Assembly (NCBI GenBank): GCA_020341795.1
Contig: CP070836.1
Location: 1,057,169 to 1,090,686, forward strand
DNA from: Thermoplasmatales archaeon
Lineage (GTDB): Archaea > Thermoplasmatota > E2 > DHVEG-1
Direction of reading: 5' to 3'
DNA length: 33,518 nucleotides
Made by a program: the position numbers and the translations under genes. Below the pieces are notes generated by a model. The model was not told the DNA's origin. It saw only the letters and a program-made list of their open reading frames with translations, and searched no databases. Below are positions 1-8,476 of the stretch, in pieces. Numbering within the stretch: the first letter of the stretch is position 1; every line of letters begins with the position of its first letter.

Positions 1-47
1 CCGGTCTTTAAAAAAATTCTTTCATCATAAATTAAAGGTGAGATTTA

Positions 48-1694
48 GTGAAGATTAATGAGGAAATTGATGGAGTACCAATAGTTCTTGCCGCATCTCG
101 TGCTGAAGCAAACGAATATGATAACAATCCTTTTCACGCATTTATATGTACATGTCCAAAGAAATTTTCAGGTTTTGCATTAAGAGAGCATTTAAACAAT
201 CTTGCATCAAATAAAGATGGAACTGCTCAACGAACCGTTTATGGATTAAGAAAGGTTGAATCTATTCTAATAGATGAGTTTGGAGAAGAAAATGTAAAAG
301 TTGCACATTATAATCAACTCCATAAGTTTATAGGACGAAAAACAAAAATTTTTGGTATATCAACGATGGATCCAATGGGTCTTGCCTATGTTAGCACCAC
401 TTATAATTCTTTAATTGGTCTTGGTGGTGAAGCACTTAATGCTTTTGAATTTAAAAAACTGCTAATGCATCCCTCAATTTTAAAATATAAACCAAAAATT
501 ATTGTTGGAGGACAGGGCTCATGGCAAGTAGCTGAGGCTCAAGCTCAAGAAAAACTTGGAATCGATATTTTATTTCAAGGTGAAGGGGAAAATGATCTAT
601 TAGATGTTTTTAAATGGCTTTTAGAAGATAAAAATATCCTAAGTTACTTTCAGTCATCAAAAACCCAAAGACAAAATGTTCCTTTAATAAAAAACGCGGC
701 AAGCTATGGAATGGTAGAAATAATGAGAGGTTGTGGACGAGGATGTCATTTCTGTAGTCCAACAATGAGAACCCGCTATAGTTTTCCAATAGGCCATATA
801 ATGAAAGAGGTAGAAGTGAATATTAAGGGTGGTGCAAAATCAATATTTACTGTTACAGAGGATATTTTTTTATATAAATGCAAGAAAAACTTTATACCAA
901 ACAGAAGAGAAGTTGTAAAACTATATAAAACAATAGCATCGTATCCTGGAGTTGATTATATCCTACTTTCCCATGCATCATTTGCACCAGTATTATACGA
1001 TAAAAAACTTCTTGATGAATTAACACCAATTCTTCTTGAAAAAACAAAATGGACACCTCAAGCAAGTCCTTTATATAAACAATCAATTGTATCAGTTGAA
1101 ATGGGAATAGAATCTGGTAGTGTACGGCTTATGAAGAAACACATGAAAGGAAAAGCACTACCATATAGCGTTAATAACTGGCCTGAAATTGTTATCAATG
1201 CAATAGGAAAGATGAATGATTATGACTGGTGGCCATTATGTACAATAATGACTGGACAGCCTGATGAAAATGAGGATGATGTTATTGCAACTATCAATCT
1301 TATAGATGATTTACGGGCTCATAACGCAAAAATGTTCTATACACCTGTATTGTTTATACCCTTGAAAGAAGCAGTTTTTAGGAATTGTCATAGAACAAAT
1401 CTAAATGGCATTACAGAGCTTCAATGGGAAGTCATTGCTCGTTGTTGGAGAAACAATATTGATTTCTGGGCACCAGATATGCAAAGATATATAGGACCTC
1501 TATTTTTATTTGGACATTGGTTTTATGCACGATGGAAACATGGTAAAAAATCAACAAGACCTGTTTTAAGACTTGCAGGTTTTCCTGTTGCAAGTAAAAT
1601 AGATAAACAATGCAATCCTGAATATTGTCAAAATCAAGACAAAAACGAGAGAAATGGTTTTAGGGGCTTTTTTGAACAGGTAAAAGAAAGATAA
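48..1694 (+). CDS. B12-binding-type radical SAM protein
   Basis: Predicted radical SAM enzyme of 548 residues. The cluster motif CGRGCHFC (C229, C233, C236 in CxxxCxxC spacing) lies in the middle of the protein. It is preceded by a Rossmann-like region (about residues 60-200, with IFGISTMDPMG, KIIVGGQGSW and LFQGEGEN) that resembles the cobalamin-binding domain of B12-dependent radical SAM proteins; the classical DxHxxG cobalamin ligand is not evident. The segment VSVEMGIESGSVRLMKKHMKG matches the SAM-binding part of the barrel. The start is GTG at 48, with AGGTGAG five bases upstream and an in-frame stop just before it. Substrate unknown. It converges on the aminopeptidase gene. The family call is firm, the reaction is not known. 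Confidence 0.85.
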   Translation: MKINEEIDGVPIVLAASRAEANEYDNNPFHAFICTCPKKFSGFALREHLNNLASNKDGTAQRTVYGLRKVESILIDEFGEENVKVAHYNQLHKFIGRKTKIFGISTMDPMGLAYVSTTYNSLIGLGGEALNAFEFKKLLMHPSILKYKPKIIVGGQGSWQVAEAQAQEKLGIDILFQGEGENDLLDVFKWLLEDKNILSYFQSSKTQRQNVPLIKNAASYGMVEIMRGCGRGCHFCSPTMRTRYSFPIGHIMKEVEVNIKGGAKSIFTVTEDIFLYKCKKNFIPNRREVVKLYKTIASYPGVDYILLSHASFAPVLYDKKLLDELTPILLEKTKWTPQASPLYKQSIVSVEMGIESGSVRLMKKHMKGKALPYSVNNWPEIVINAIGKMNDYDWWPLCTIMTGQPDENEDDVIATINLIDDLRAHNAKMFYTPVLFIPLKEAVFRNCHRTNLNGITELQWEVIARCWRNNIDFWAPDMQRYIGPLFLFGHWFYARWKHGKKSTRPVLRLAGFPVASKIDKQCNPEYCQNQDKNERNGFRGFFEQVKER

Positions 1695-1720
1695 TTCTAA
1701 TTTTTAAAAATATTATTTAT

Positions 1721-3082
1721 TTAGTATTTTAGAAAAGCTTTATATGCTAAATATGATGAATAAACATCGACTTTACTTGTAATCTCATAAGGTGAATGCA
1801 TACTCATAACTGCAGGACCTAAGTCTATTACTTCCATACCAAGACGACTAAAGTATTTAGCAACTGTTCCACCACCACCATTGTCGACTTTTCCAAGCTC
1901 AGCTGTTTGCCATGGTATTTTTTCCTTATTTAGTATTGTCCGAATCTCCGATACGTATTCTGCACTAGCATCATTTGCTGAGTATTTACCACCATGGCCT
2001 GTGAATTTACTCATGACAACTCCATTTCCTAGAGTGGATGCATTTTTCAGCTCGAAAACTTCCGTATAATTTGGAGTTACTGCTGCGTTTACATCGGCTG
2101 ATACTACTTTTGATTTAAGCATAACACCGTCTATATCAACGTTTTTATCAATTTGTTTAATAACTGATCTAAGAAATGTTGAAACTTGTGCTGTAGTATT
2201 TCCCTCACTACCAATTTCTTCCTTGTCAACAAATAATGCAATAGATGTAAATTCTGGATTCTTCAAATCCATTATCGCTTTATATGCTGTATATGCACAT
2301 ACTCTATCATCCTGACCATATGCTGCAATGAGTGATCTATCAAAACCAAGATCACGTGCTTTTAAAGCAGGAACCGCTTCAAGCTCAGCTGAGACGAAAT
2401 CCTCCTCAGTAATACCATAATCTTTATTAATTTTGTCAAGTATAGCTGTTTTAATTTTTTCAGAAAAATCACCTTTTGCAGGTTGACTACCAACTAAAAT
2501 ATCGAGGCTTTCACCAGCAACTGCCTCACTAATCTTTTTTGTATCTTGTACTTTACGAGACAAATGTGGAAGAAGATCAGGAACTGAAAATATTGGATCT
2601 GTATCTTTTTCACCAATTGAAAAACTCAATTTTTTACTATTTTTTTTAACAACAACACCGTGAAGGGCGAGAGGGATTACAACCCAATGAAATTTTTTAA
2701 TTCCTCCATAATAATGAGTCTCAAAAAGTGCAACATTACATGTAACTTCTTCATAAAGCGGAATCTGCTTTAGATCAAGACGAGGTGAGTCAATATGAGA
2801 AATAACAATACGAACTCCTTGTGAAATATGTTTTTTACCTAAAACAATTATCGCTGCCGATTTGTCTTTATTAATAATTATATTTTTACCAGCTTTTTTT
2901 GCATTTTCATTTATGTATTTAATAGCTTCTCGCTCTGTTTTTGCAATATTAAGAAAGTTTTTATAATCAACACAGAAATCAAATGATTTTTTTATTTGTT
3001 CTTTTGTAAAAATCTCCCAAGCAGATTTCTTTTTATAAGCAAATTTACTCTCCTTACTCTCTTTCTTTTTATTCTCAGCCAT
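1721..3082 (-). CDS. M18 family aminopeptidase
   Basis: Zinc aminopeptidase of the M18 (aspartyl aminopeptidase / aminopeptidase I) family, 453 residues, probably cytosolic, releasing N-terminal acidic or neutral residues from peptides. Recognised by the ordered family motifs: SHIDSPRLDLK (metal His and catalytic Asp), GQDDRVCAY (bridging Asp), DKEEIGSEG (catalytic and metal Glu), SADVNAAVTPNY (metal Asp), HGGKYSANDAS and a C-terminal MHSPYE (metal His). The open frame extends to a TTG at 3100, but the ATG at 3082 has GAGG eight bases upstream and is preferred. The N-terminus is a lysine-rich charged stretch. Substrate preference cannot be read from sequence. Confidence 0.9.
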   Translation of the reverse strand: MAENKKKESKESKFAYKKKSAWEIFTKEQIKKSFDFCVDYKNFLNIAKTEREAIKYINENAKKAGKNIIINKDKSAAIIVLGKKHISQGVRIVISHIDSPRLDLKQIPLYEEVTCNVALFETHYYGGIKKFHWVVIPLALHGVVVKKNSKKLSFSIGEKDTDPIFSVPDLLPHLSRKVQDTKKISEAVAGESLDILVGSQPAKGDFSEKIKTAILDKINKDYGITEEDFVSAELEAVPALKARDLGFDRSLIAAYGQDDRVCAYTAYKAIMDLKNPEFTSIALFVDKEEIGSEGNTTAQVSTFLRSVIKQIDKNVDIDGVMLKSKVVSADVNAAVTPNYTEVFELKNASTLGNGVVMSKFTGHGGKYSANDASAEYVSEIRTILNKEKIPWQTAELGKVDNGGGGTVAKYFSRLGMEVIDLGPAVMSMHSPYEITSKVDVYSSYLAYKAFLKY

Positions 3083-3167
3083 ATGTATTGCCTCAGACAA
3101 ATGTCATATAATAATTAAATAAAAAGATAACTAACTAATTATAAGAAAAAAAATTAAAGAAAAAAAT

Positions 3168-4070
3168 TTATCTTTTTTTCTTCAAAATTAACATTGCTAC
3201 TGCAATAGCTACAATAACTACTAACAGTTCAAATCCTGGTTGATTATTGCTGCCGCCACCATTACCTGTACTTGATTTTGAAACATTTACTGAAAAATAG
3301 TCAATTCCATAGTTACCATCACTGTCATATGCATATACAACACCAGTGTAAACATCAGGTTTATTAATAGTATAAGTAGGAGTTTGACCTTCAATCATAA
3401 TATTAGAATCATCAAATACCCACAACCATTCATAATCATCAGGATTACCTTCTTCAAGTGATGCATTTAAAGTAAATGATTTCCCTGCAATTGCTTCATA
3501 TTCTTCATCATTTCTTATAAATAATTCATCAACAAGGTACATATCACTAAATGTATTTCCATCTGTTGCAGATTCTAATGCTAGTACTTCTGAAATACTA
3601 ATTAATCTTTCATTTGCACTATATAAATCAAATTTTATTGAAAGAACATTTTCCCCTTCACCTGAAAAAGAGTTTATATCAACTGTACCAAGATCACTTT
3701 CTACTATAGCTTCGGAATCGTAATCTTCAAAACCTTCTCCAAGTTCACTCCAATCAATACCTGTATAAGTTGCTGAATAACTATGATGACTAGTTTGAAG
3801 AGTCATCCAATATAATATTGTAGGGATCAATGATTTTTTAATTTCTCCTCCATCAATAAGTTTTAATCGTAATTCTACTTCATCTCCTGTTTTTATTGCT
3901 GATACTACTTCAATATCAATGTCTTCTCTTGTAAGATTTTCTTCATAATCAGAAAATATATCATTTATATCGTCTGTATGAGTTATTGTTTCATCTGCTG
4001 CAAAAACAGTAGATGATGATACAACAAGTCCAATTAGCACTAACGTTGAAATAAATATTTTTTTAATCAT
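3168..4070 (-). CDS. Secreted PKD-like surface protein with PGF-CTERM anchor
   Basis: Exported surface protein of 300 residues. It has an N-terminal signal peptide (MIKKIF, a hydrophobic stretch, then VFAAD), acidic beta-rich ectodomain, a PKD-like immunoglobulin fold near residues 210-275 (DYEWLWVFDD, YTGVVYAYDSDGNYG), a Gly/Ser/Asn linker, and a C-terminal tripartite tail: PGFE, a hydrophobic helix, then KKKR. That tail matches the PGF-CTERM sorting signal, processed in other archaea by an archaeosortase that joins the protein to a lipid. No archaeosortase gene is in this window. The start was set at the ATG at 4070, giving a clean signal peptide and GGGGA about ten bases upstream, rather than 13 codons earlier. 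Function of the ectodomain unknown. Confidence 0.85.
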   Translation of the reverse strand: MIKKIFISTLVLIGLVVSSSTVFAADETITHTDDINDIFSDYEENLTREDIDIEVVSAIKTGDEVELRLKLIDGGEIKKSLIPTILYWMTLQTSHHSYSATYTGIDWSELGEGFEDYDSEAIVESDLGTVDINSFSGEGENVLSIKFDLYSANERLISISEVLALESATDGNTFSDMYLVDELFIRNDEEYEAIAGKSFTLNASLEEGNPDDYEWLWVFDDSNIMIEGQTPTYTINKPDVYTGVVYAYDSDGNYGIDYFSVNVSKSSTGNGGGSNNQPGFELLVVIVAIAVAMLILKKKR

Positions 4071-4195
4071 TTTAACACTGTCCCCATAATAATTAATTTG
4101 AACCTGCAATAGAAGAACTAGTTTATATTATTTTTTTATGAAATAAAGTATAAGGAAAAATGATAATTTCATCTATATAATTGGTATTTTTTATA

Positions 4196-4516
4196 TTATT
4201 TCAATTTCTTTTTTAAATCTTGGACCGTCGTTGTAAATTCATCAAGCGTTGATTCAAGTGTTCCAAGAGTTTCATGCACTCGATCTGTAACTAAAGCACC
4301 TTGTGGTGATGGTTTAATAATACCATCCTTTTCAAGTGTTCTAAGGGAGTAACGAATCATATGTTGTGGTTGTCCTGTCATTTGTGATAATCTAATAATC
4401 CCAATAGGTCCATGTTGCTGTACAGTTTTTAATACATCTACATGTCTGCTAAGAAGTTCTAGCTCTTTTTCAGCAACATTAGTGATGCTTGTCTTAGATT
4501 TATTCGTTTCTTCCAT
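4196..4516 (-). CDS. Winged-helix transcriptional regulator
   Basis: Small DNA-binding protein of 106 residues. The central part has a winged-helix pattern: a helix (ELELLSRHVDVLKTVQQ), the helix-turn-helix (GIIRLSQMTGQPQHMIRYSLRTLEKDGII), then a wing (KPSPQGALVTDRV). The C-terminal 30 residues (LGTLESTLDEFTTTVQDLKKKLK) look like an amphipathic dimerisation helix. Similar short wHTH proteins are widespread in euryarchaea, targets unknown. Start chosen at 4516: AGGAG at 4526-4530 abuts the upstream ATG at 4525 with no spacing but sits nine bases before 4516. Divergent from the RAM-domain gene at 4722. Confidence 0.8.
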   Translation of the reverse strand: MEETNKSKTSITNVAEKELELLSRHVDVLKTVQQHGPIGIIRLSQMTGQPQHMIRYSLRTLEKDGIIKPSPQGALVTDRVHETLGTLESTLDEFTTTVQDLKKKLK

Positions 4517-4525
4517 AAACCACAT

Positions 4526-4530
4526 CTCCT
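4526..4530 (-). promoter_or_regulatory. Shine-Dalgarno AGGAG deciding the start of the wHTH gene
   Basis: Minus-strand AGGAG touches the ATG at 4525, too close to serve it, and lies nine bases before the ATG at 4516. This favours the shorter protein. Confidence 0.6.
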
Positions 4531-4721
4531 GCTAATTGTTAACATAATACATTACCCTATTTAAGTTTTTTTACAATAGATCTATTAAAAGGGATATCAT
4601 TGGTTGACCATCTTGTCTGAGTTTTTCCAATAATAAATCACATCTTATCTGTTAGTAATTTAGAGTCTAAATTCAATTTAAAAGAAAAATTATAAGACAG
4701 TTAACCTTTATTCACATTTTC

Positions 4722-4970
4722 ATGGCAACAGGATTTGCACTATTATCAATAAGCCCATTATATGAAAAAGATGTATTTGAAAAATTAAAATTAGTTCCAG
4801 AAATAACAGAGATACATCCTCTTTTTGGGGAATATGATATCCTTGTTAAAATTGAATGTGGAAACATTGATACAATTGGTGAAACAATTATTAAAAAAAT
4901 TAGAGCGCTTAAAGGAATTGTTGATACAAAGACATTAATTGGAACAAAAAGCTTGTCGGGTGAATATTAA
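4722..4970 (+). CDS. Stand-alone Lrp/AsnC ligand-binding (RAM) domain protein
   Basis: An 82-residue protein consisting only of the RAM (AsnC_trans_reg) domain that in full-length Lrp/AsnC regulators forms the oligomerisation and effector-binding half. Visible features are the first beta strand (ALLSISPLYEKDVFEKL), the conserved segment VPEITEIHPLFGEYDILVKI and the last strand IVDTKTLIGT. There is no helix-turn-helix. Such SAM-type proteins bind small effectors or modulate full-length Lrp proteins. Upstream, TTATAAG lies about 30 bases before the ATG and no Shine-Dalgarno sequence is seen, so translation is probably leaderless. The ligand is unknown. Confidence 0.85.
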   Translation: MATGFALLSISPLYEKDVFEKLKLVPEITEIHPLFGEYDILVKIECGNIDTIGETIIKKIRALKGIVDTKTLIGTKSLSGEY

Positions 4971-4975
4971 AAATA

Positions 4976-5095
4976 TTATTTTTTTCTATCTTTTCGGGCA
5001 AGAAGTCTAAACCTTTCTTCAATTGCGAAGATTTCTGCAATAAACATGACTTCATCACGTTCTTCTTCACTACCAACCTGCCCCACAATTAACAT
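4976..5095 (-). CDS. Possible 39-residue protein in an otherwise empty interval
   Basis: Minus-strand frame starting MLIVGQVGSEEERDEVMFIA and ending LARKDRKK. Composition is that of a real helical protein rather than noise: acidic first half, amphipathic middle (EIFAIEERFRLLARK), basic end. It converges on the RAM-domain gene with five bases between the stops. The upstream AGAAAGTG is a poor ribosome site and an in-frame stop lies just before, so it could be the tail of a decayed gene. No family recognised. The rest of 5096-5260 is AT-rich with nothing I can assign. Confidence 0.4.
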   Translation of the reverse strand: MLIVGQVGSEEERDEVMFIAEIFAIEERFRLLARKDRKK

Positions 5096-5263
5096 TTTTT
5101 CACTTTCTTTTCATTTCATTTAATGCTAAATAATAGCATGATTTAATATATTTATATTTGTAATTGGCAGTATATATTAGTTTCTATTTTTAAAAAAGCA
5201 TAGTTTTTTTAACAGATTAAAAAATGATATAATGAATTTTTAATAAAAATTTATAAACAAAGT

Positions 5264-5276
5264 TATATATATAAAA
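5264..5276 (+). promoter_or_regulatory. TATA box for the beta-helix/metzincin gene
   Basis: TATATATATAAAA ends 24 bases before the ATG at 5301. This spacing fits archaeal TATA/TFB promoters giving a leaderless or nearly leaderless transcript; there is no Shine-Dalgarno sequence before the ATG. Confidence 0.5.
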
Positions 5277-5300
5277 TTGGGATTCATTAATATTTAATAT

Positions 5301-7367
5301 ATGAATAATAAGATAAGATTAATAATAATAGCATTATTTTTATTATCAATAATTACACAAACAGTAATCAGTAAGAAATATATATTACTAGATAATGAAA
5401 TTACAATTTACGTTGATAATGACAATACTTTAGGGCCATGGATTGGATCAATAGAATATCCATACAAGAATATATCTCAAGGTTTAGAAAATTCTTCTGA
5501 AAACTACAACATTTTTGTTTTAAATGGTATATACAATGAAAACCTTAACATAGATAAAAAAATAAATTTAATAGGGGAAAATAAAACAAATACGATAATA
5601 AATGGCAATTATAAAGGAACAGTCATTAAAGTTAATTCAGATTATGTAAACATACATGGCTTTACAATTAAAAACTCTAATGGACCAAATTTGGATGCAG
5701 GAATTAAAATAAATTCAAAAGATACAACCGTTTCAGATTGTATAATATTTAGAACGAGGATAGGTCTTTACTTTGATAAGACACATAACAATAAAATCAT
5801 TAAATGTATAATTAATACAAATGGAGAAGGAATATTTTTTGATACATGTAAAAACATCGAAATAATAAACACTGAATTTTGTCATAACGCAATTGGTATA
5901 AATTTTAGAAAATGTGAGAATTTCAACATTATAAATTCATATTTCCATGAACATGGTATAGGTTTGTTTTTTAATCATTCATCGCAGATAAACATATCGA
6001 GTTCAGCAATTTGTGATAACAACAATAATCAACCAGGTTGTTTTATTTACAATTCAACAGAATTTACAATACATAACTCAAATTTTATTCATAATGGTGC
6101 TGCAATAAGAATAGACAATAGTTCAGAATTAAATATCAATAATTGTACCTTTAGATACAACGCACATGATGCAATATATATGAAAAAAGGCTCAAAAGAT
6201 ATTACAGTTACAAATTGCAATATATCTGATAGCCTACGCTATGGAATATATATCAAAGATGGAGTATTCAAAATTGTTAATTCAAATATATACAACAACC
6301 ATCTCGATAGTATTCATGTGAATAAAGGAATAGTGAGTGCTCAAAAAAATTGGTGGGGTGCAAAAACTGGTCCATGGTTTAAAGGTGTAAAAATAATAGA
6401 TAGAATGAAATTAGTTAAAGGTCGACTAAAGCTAATACCATGGCGTCTCAAACCTGTTAGTAATAATGGTGCAAATTGGAAAGTTGAAGACGTTTTTATT
6501 AAAACAAAGGTACATGGTTATGGAGATGAGAACATTGATTTATCTGGAGATGACAGCGATGGTGATGGAGTACCTGACTGGTGGGAGTTATATTGGGGAT
6601 ATAATCCATTAGTTGCTGATGACCATGCAAACATCGATGAAGATAAAGATGGACTAAATAATTTTGAAGAATGCTACATGTATGAACAAAATTCAAATCC
6701 TTTTAGAAAAGACGTATTTTTAGAGATTGACTGGATGGTAACAAAAAGAAACAATAATCATTTAAATATTCCAGATGAAACTCTAATCCAAAAGGTTCAG
6801 AAAAAATTTCGCAATCACGGAGTTGAACTACATGTAAATTTTGGATCTGGGTCTAGTGCAGAACAAATACCTTATCAACCAAGGTTTAATTATGATACCC
6901 TTGTTGATCTTTACTGGGATTATTTCCTTCACAACGATTTAAACAATCCTAGAAAAAATATATTCCATTATGGTTTAATCTGTGATGAAGGAGCAGGTGC
7001 TGGTTTTGAGTTTATGGGCTGGGCTCATTGTAATGCATTTTGTATCTCATCCGAAATATTAAAATTTGTATATCCACAATATAGTTATGAATGGTTAATA
7101 GTTAATGGAGCTTTTCATGAACTAGGTCATACATTTGGTTTGTTTTCTGATGATTTTGGCGGCAATGACAATCGTGGAGCATTAAAACCTTCGCAGAAGG
7201 ATTTCTGGATTTATAGGAATTATAAAAGTATTATGCATTATCTTTACATTTGGAATAATGATTTAAATTATTCAGATGGTGATAATAGTCCAGGGGATTT
7301 TGATGACTGGAATAACTTTGATTACCAGTTTTTTAAGGATACAAATTTTGATTACCCAACAGGTTAA
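5301..7367 (+). CDS. Secreted beta-helix, calcium-repeat, metzincin-like protein
   Basis: Large exported protein of 688 residues. An N-terminal hydrophobic segment (about residues 5-24) is a signal peptide or anchor. Residues about 35-360 form a right-handed parallel beta-helix: IYNENLNIDKKINLIGENKT, many Asn-rich repeats such as NINNCTFRYNAHDAIYMKKG, ending with the archaeal surface-protein motif NWWGAKTGP. Residues about 415-465 carry two calcium-binding segments (DSDGDGVPDWWE, DEDKDGLNNFEE). The C-terminal domain has the zinc motif HELGHTFGL (H606, E607, H610) and a Met-turn-like SIMHY (M645). The residue where metzincins usually place a third His is Ser; GGNDN a few residues later may supply the ligand. 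A related gene lies at 15162. Likely an extracellular protease or adhesin; substrate unknown. Its TAA overlaps the stop of the convergent permease gene. Confidence 0.8.
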   Translation: MNNKIRLIIIALFLLSIITQTVISKKYILLDNEITIYVDNDNTLGPWIGSIEYPYKNISQGLENSSENYNIFVLNGIYNENLNIDKKINLIGENKTNTIINGNYKGTVIKVNSDYVNIHGFTIKNSNGPNLDAGIKINSKDTTVSDCIIFRTRIGLYFDKTHNNKIIKCIINTNGEGIFFDTCKNIEIINTEFCHNAIGINFRKCENFNIINSYFHEHGIGLFFNHSSQINISSSAICDNNNNQPGCFIYNSTEFTIHNSNFIHNGAAIRIDNSSELNINNCTFRYNAHDAIYMKKGSKDITVTNCNISDSLRYGIYIKDGVFKIVNSNIYNNHLDSIHVNKGIVSAQKNWWGAKTGPWFKGVKIIDRMKLVKGRLKLIPWRLKPVSNNGANWKVEDVFIKTKVHGYGDENIDLSGDDSDGDGVPDWWELYWGYNPLVADDHANIDEDKDGLNNFEECYMYEQNSNPFRKDVFLEIDWMVTKRNNNHLNIPDETLIQKVQKKFRNHGVELHVNFGSGSSAEQIPYQPRFNYDTLVDLYWDYFLHNDLNNPRKNIFHYGLICDEGAGAGFEFMGWAHCNAFCISSEILKFVYPQYSYEWLIVNGAFHELGHTFGLFSDDFGGNDNRGALKPSQKDFWIYRNYKSIMHYLYIWNNDLNYSDGDNSPGDFDDWNNFDYQFFKDTNFDYPTG

Positions 7368-8476
7368 TCCTCTTTCCATTTTGTTAGAATAAGTCCTGTA
7401 AGGAAAAATATTATTGCAAAGATTAGAACTATTACACTATGAAATATCGCGTCATCTGTTTTCAGATATATCATTGCATTTCTAAAGCCTTCATTTACAT
7501 AATAAAGTGGTAAAACTTTTGCTATAGTTTGTAGAAATTCTGGCATCTGTTCAAGTGGGAAAAACGTTCCTGCAAGAAACATCATTGGAAATGTTACAGC
7601 ACCACCTGCCATACCTGCTGATTCTTCATCTTTTACAAAACGACCAATGACCATTCCCATACCTGTGAACAAGAAACTTGTGGCAATTATAAGTATAAAC
7701 ATTAGTAATGAAATATGAATATTAAGGCCAAATAAAAAAATTCCAATAACAATTATTAGGAATGCAGAAACAAATGATAAAAATAATTGAAATAGCATTT
7801 TTGATAAAATCCACTCGGTTCTAGTAATAGGTGTTGTCAGAAGTTTTCTAAGAATTCCATCTTTTCTAAACTTTGTATTTCTCTCAAGGCTTCCATAAAT
7901 ACAAGTTTGCATAATTGTAAAACCAATCATTCCTGGTAAAAAGAAATCGATAAATTCAAACTCACCACTGATAGTTTCAATATCATCAATTAAAATTATA
8001 TCTTTTCCACCTGATATATTTTTGTTTAATTCAATTACAACTGCTGAGATAACACTTCTAATAATTGAATTTGTTTGCTGCTCACTTTGATCAAAATAAA
8101 ATTTGATGCTTGTAGTAACGTTTTCATCGAAATAGAAAGTATTAAGGGATTGTTCAAAGTCATCTGGAATTACAATTAAACGTTTAATATCATTGTTTTT
8201 GATATATGATAAAATATTTTCTTCTTCAATAACTTTGACATTCGTTTTAATAATATCTGTGTCGTTTAATATTTCAGTAAACATTACCGACATATCTGAA
8301 TCATCATAATCTACAACGACCAACTCATATTCTGCATCTCCAACTCCTGAAAAAATAGCGCCAAACATCAATATTAATAAAATCGGAAATAAAAGAGTCC
8401 AAAAAAGGGTAGCCTTACTTCTGTAGAAAGACTGCAGATCGGCTTTGAAACTTGCCCAAATTATACCTGCATTCAT
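7364..8476 (-). CDS. ABC-2 type exporter permease
   Basis: Membrane subunit of an ABC exporter, 370 residues. It has one N-terminal membrane helix (ATLFWTLLFPILLILMFGAI), a large extracytoplasmic domain (about residues 45-180), then five or six helices, with the typical segment NTKFRKDGILRKLLTTPITR between them. This is the ABC-2/YhgE-like layout of Drr, Nod and antibiotic or lipid exporters. The start codon overlaps the ATPase stop by four bases (ATGA), so the two are translationally coupled and surely partners. Cargo unknown. Confidence 0.9.
   Translation of the reverse strand: MNAGIIWASFKADLQSFYRSKATLFWTLLFPILLILMFGAIFSGVGDAEYELVVVDYDDSDMSVMFTEILNDTDIIKTNVKVIEEENILSYIKNNDIKRLIVIPDDFEQSLNTFYFDENVTTSIKFYFDQSEQQTNSIIRSVISAVVIELNKNISGGKDIILIDDIETISGEFEFIDFFLPGMIGFTIMQTCIYGSLERNTKFRKDGILRKLLTTPITRTEWILSKMLFQLFLSFVSAFLIIVIGIFLFGLNIHISLLMFILIIATSFLFTGMGMVIGRFVKDEESAGMAGGAVTFPMMFLAGTFFPLEQMPEFLQTIAKVLPLYYVNEGFRNAMIYLKTDDAIFHSVIVLIFAIIFFLTGLILTKWKED

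Noticed and set aside
892-1086. Minus-strand frame inside the radical SAM gene, and similar frames antiparallel to other genes (for example 1881-2069, 23392-23652, 27873-28130, 31223-31540, 32589-32855)
   Set aside because: They lie wholly inside well supported genes on the other strand, have no family motifs or ribosome sites, and show the amino acid bias of antisense translation.
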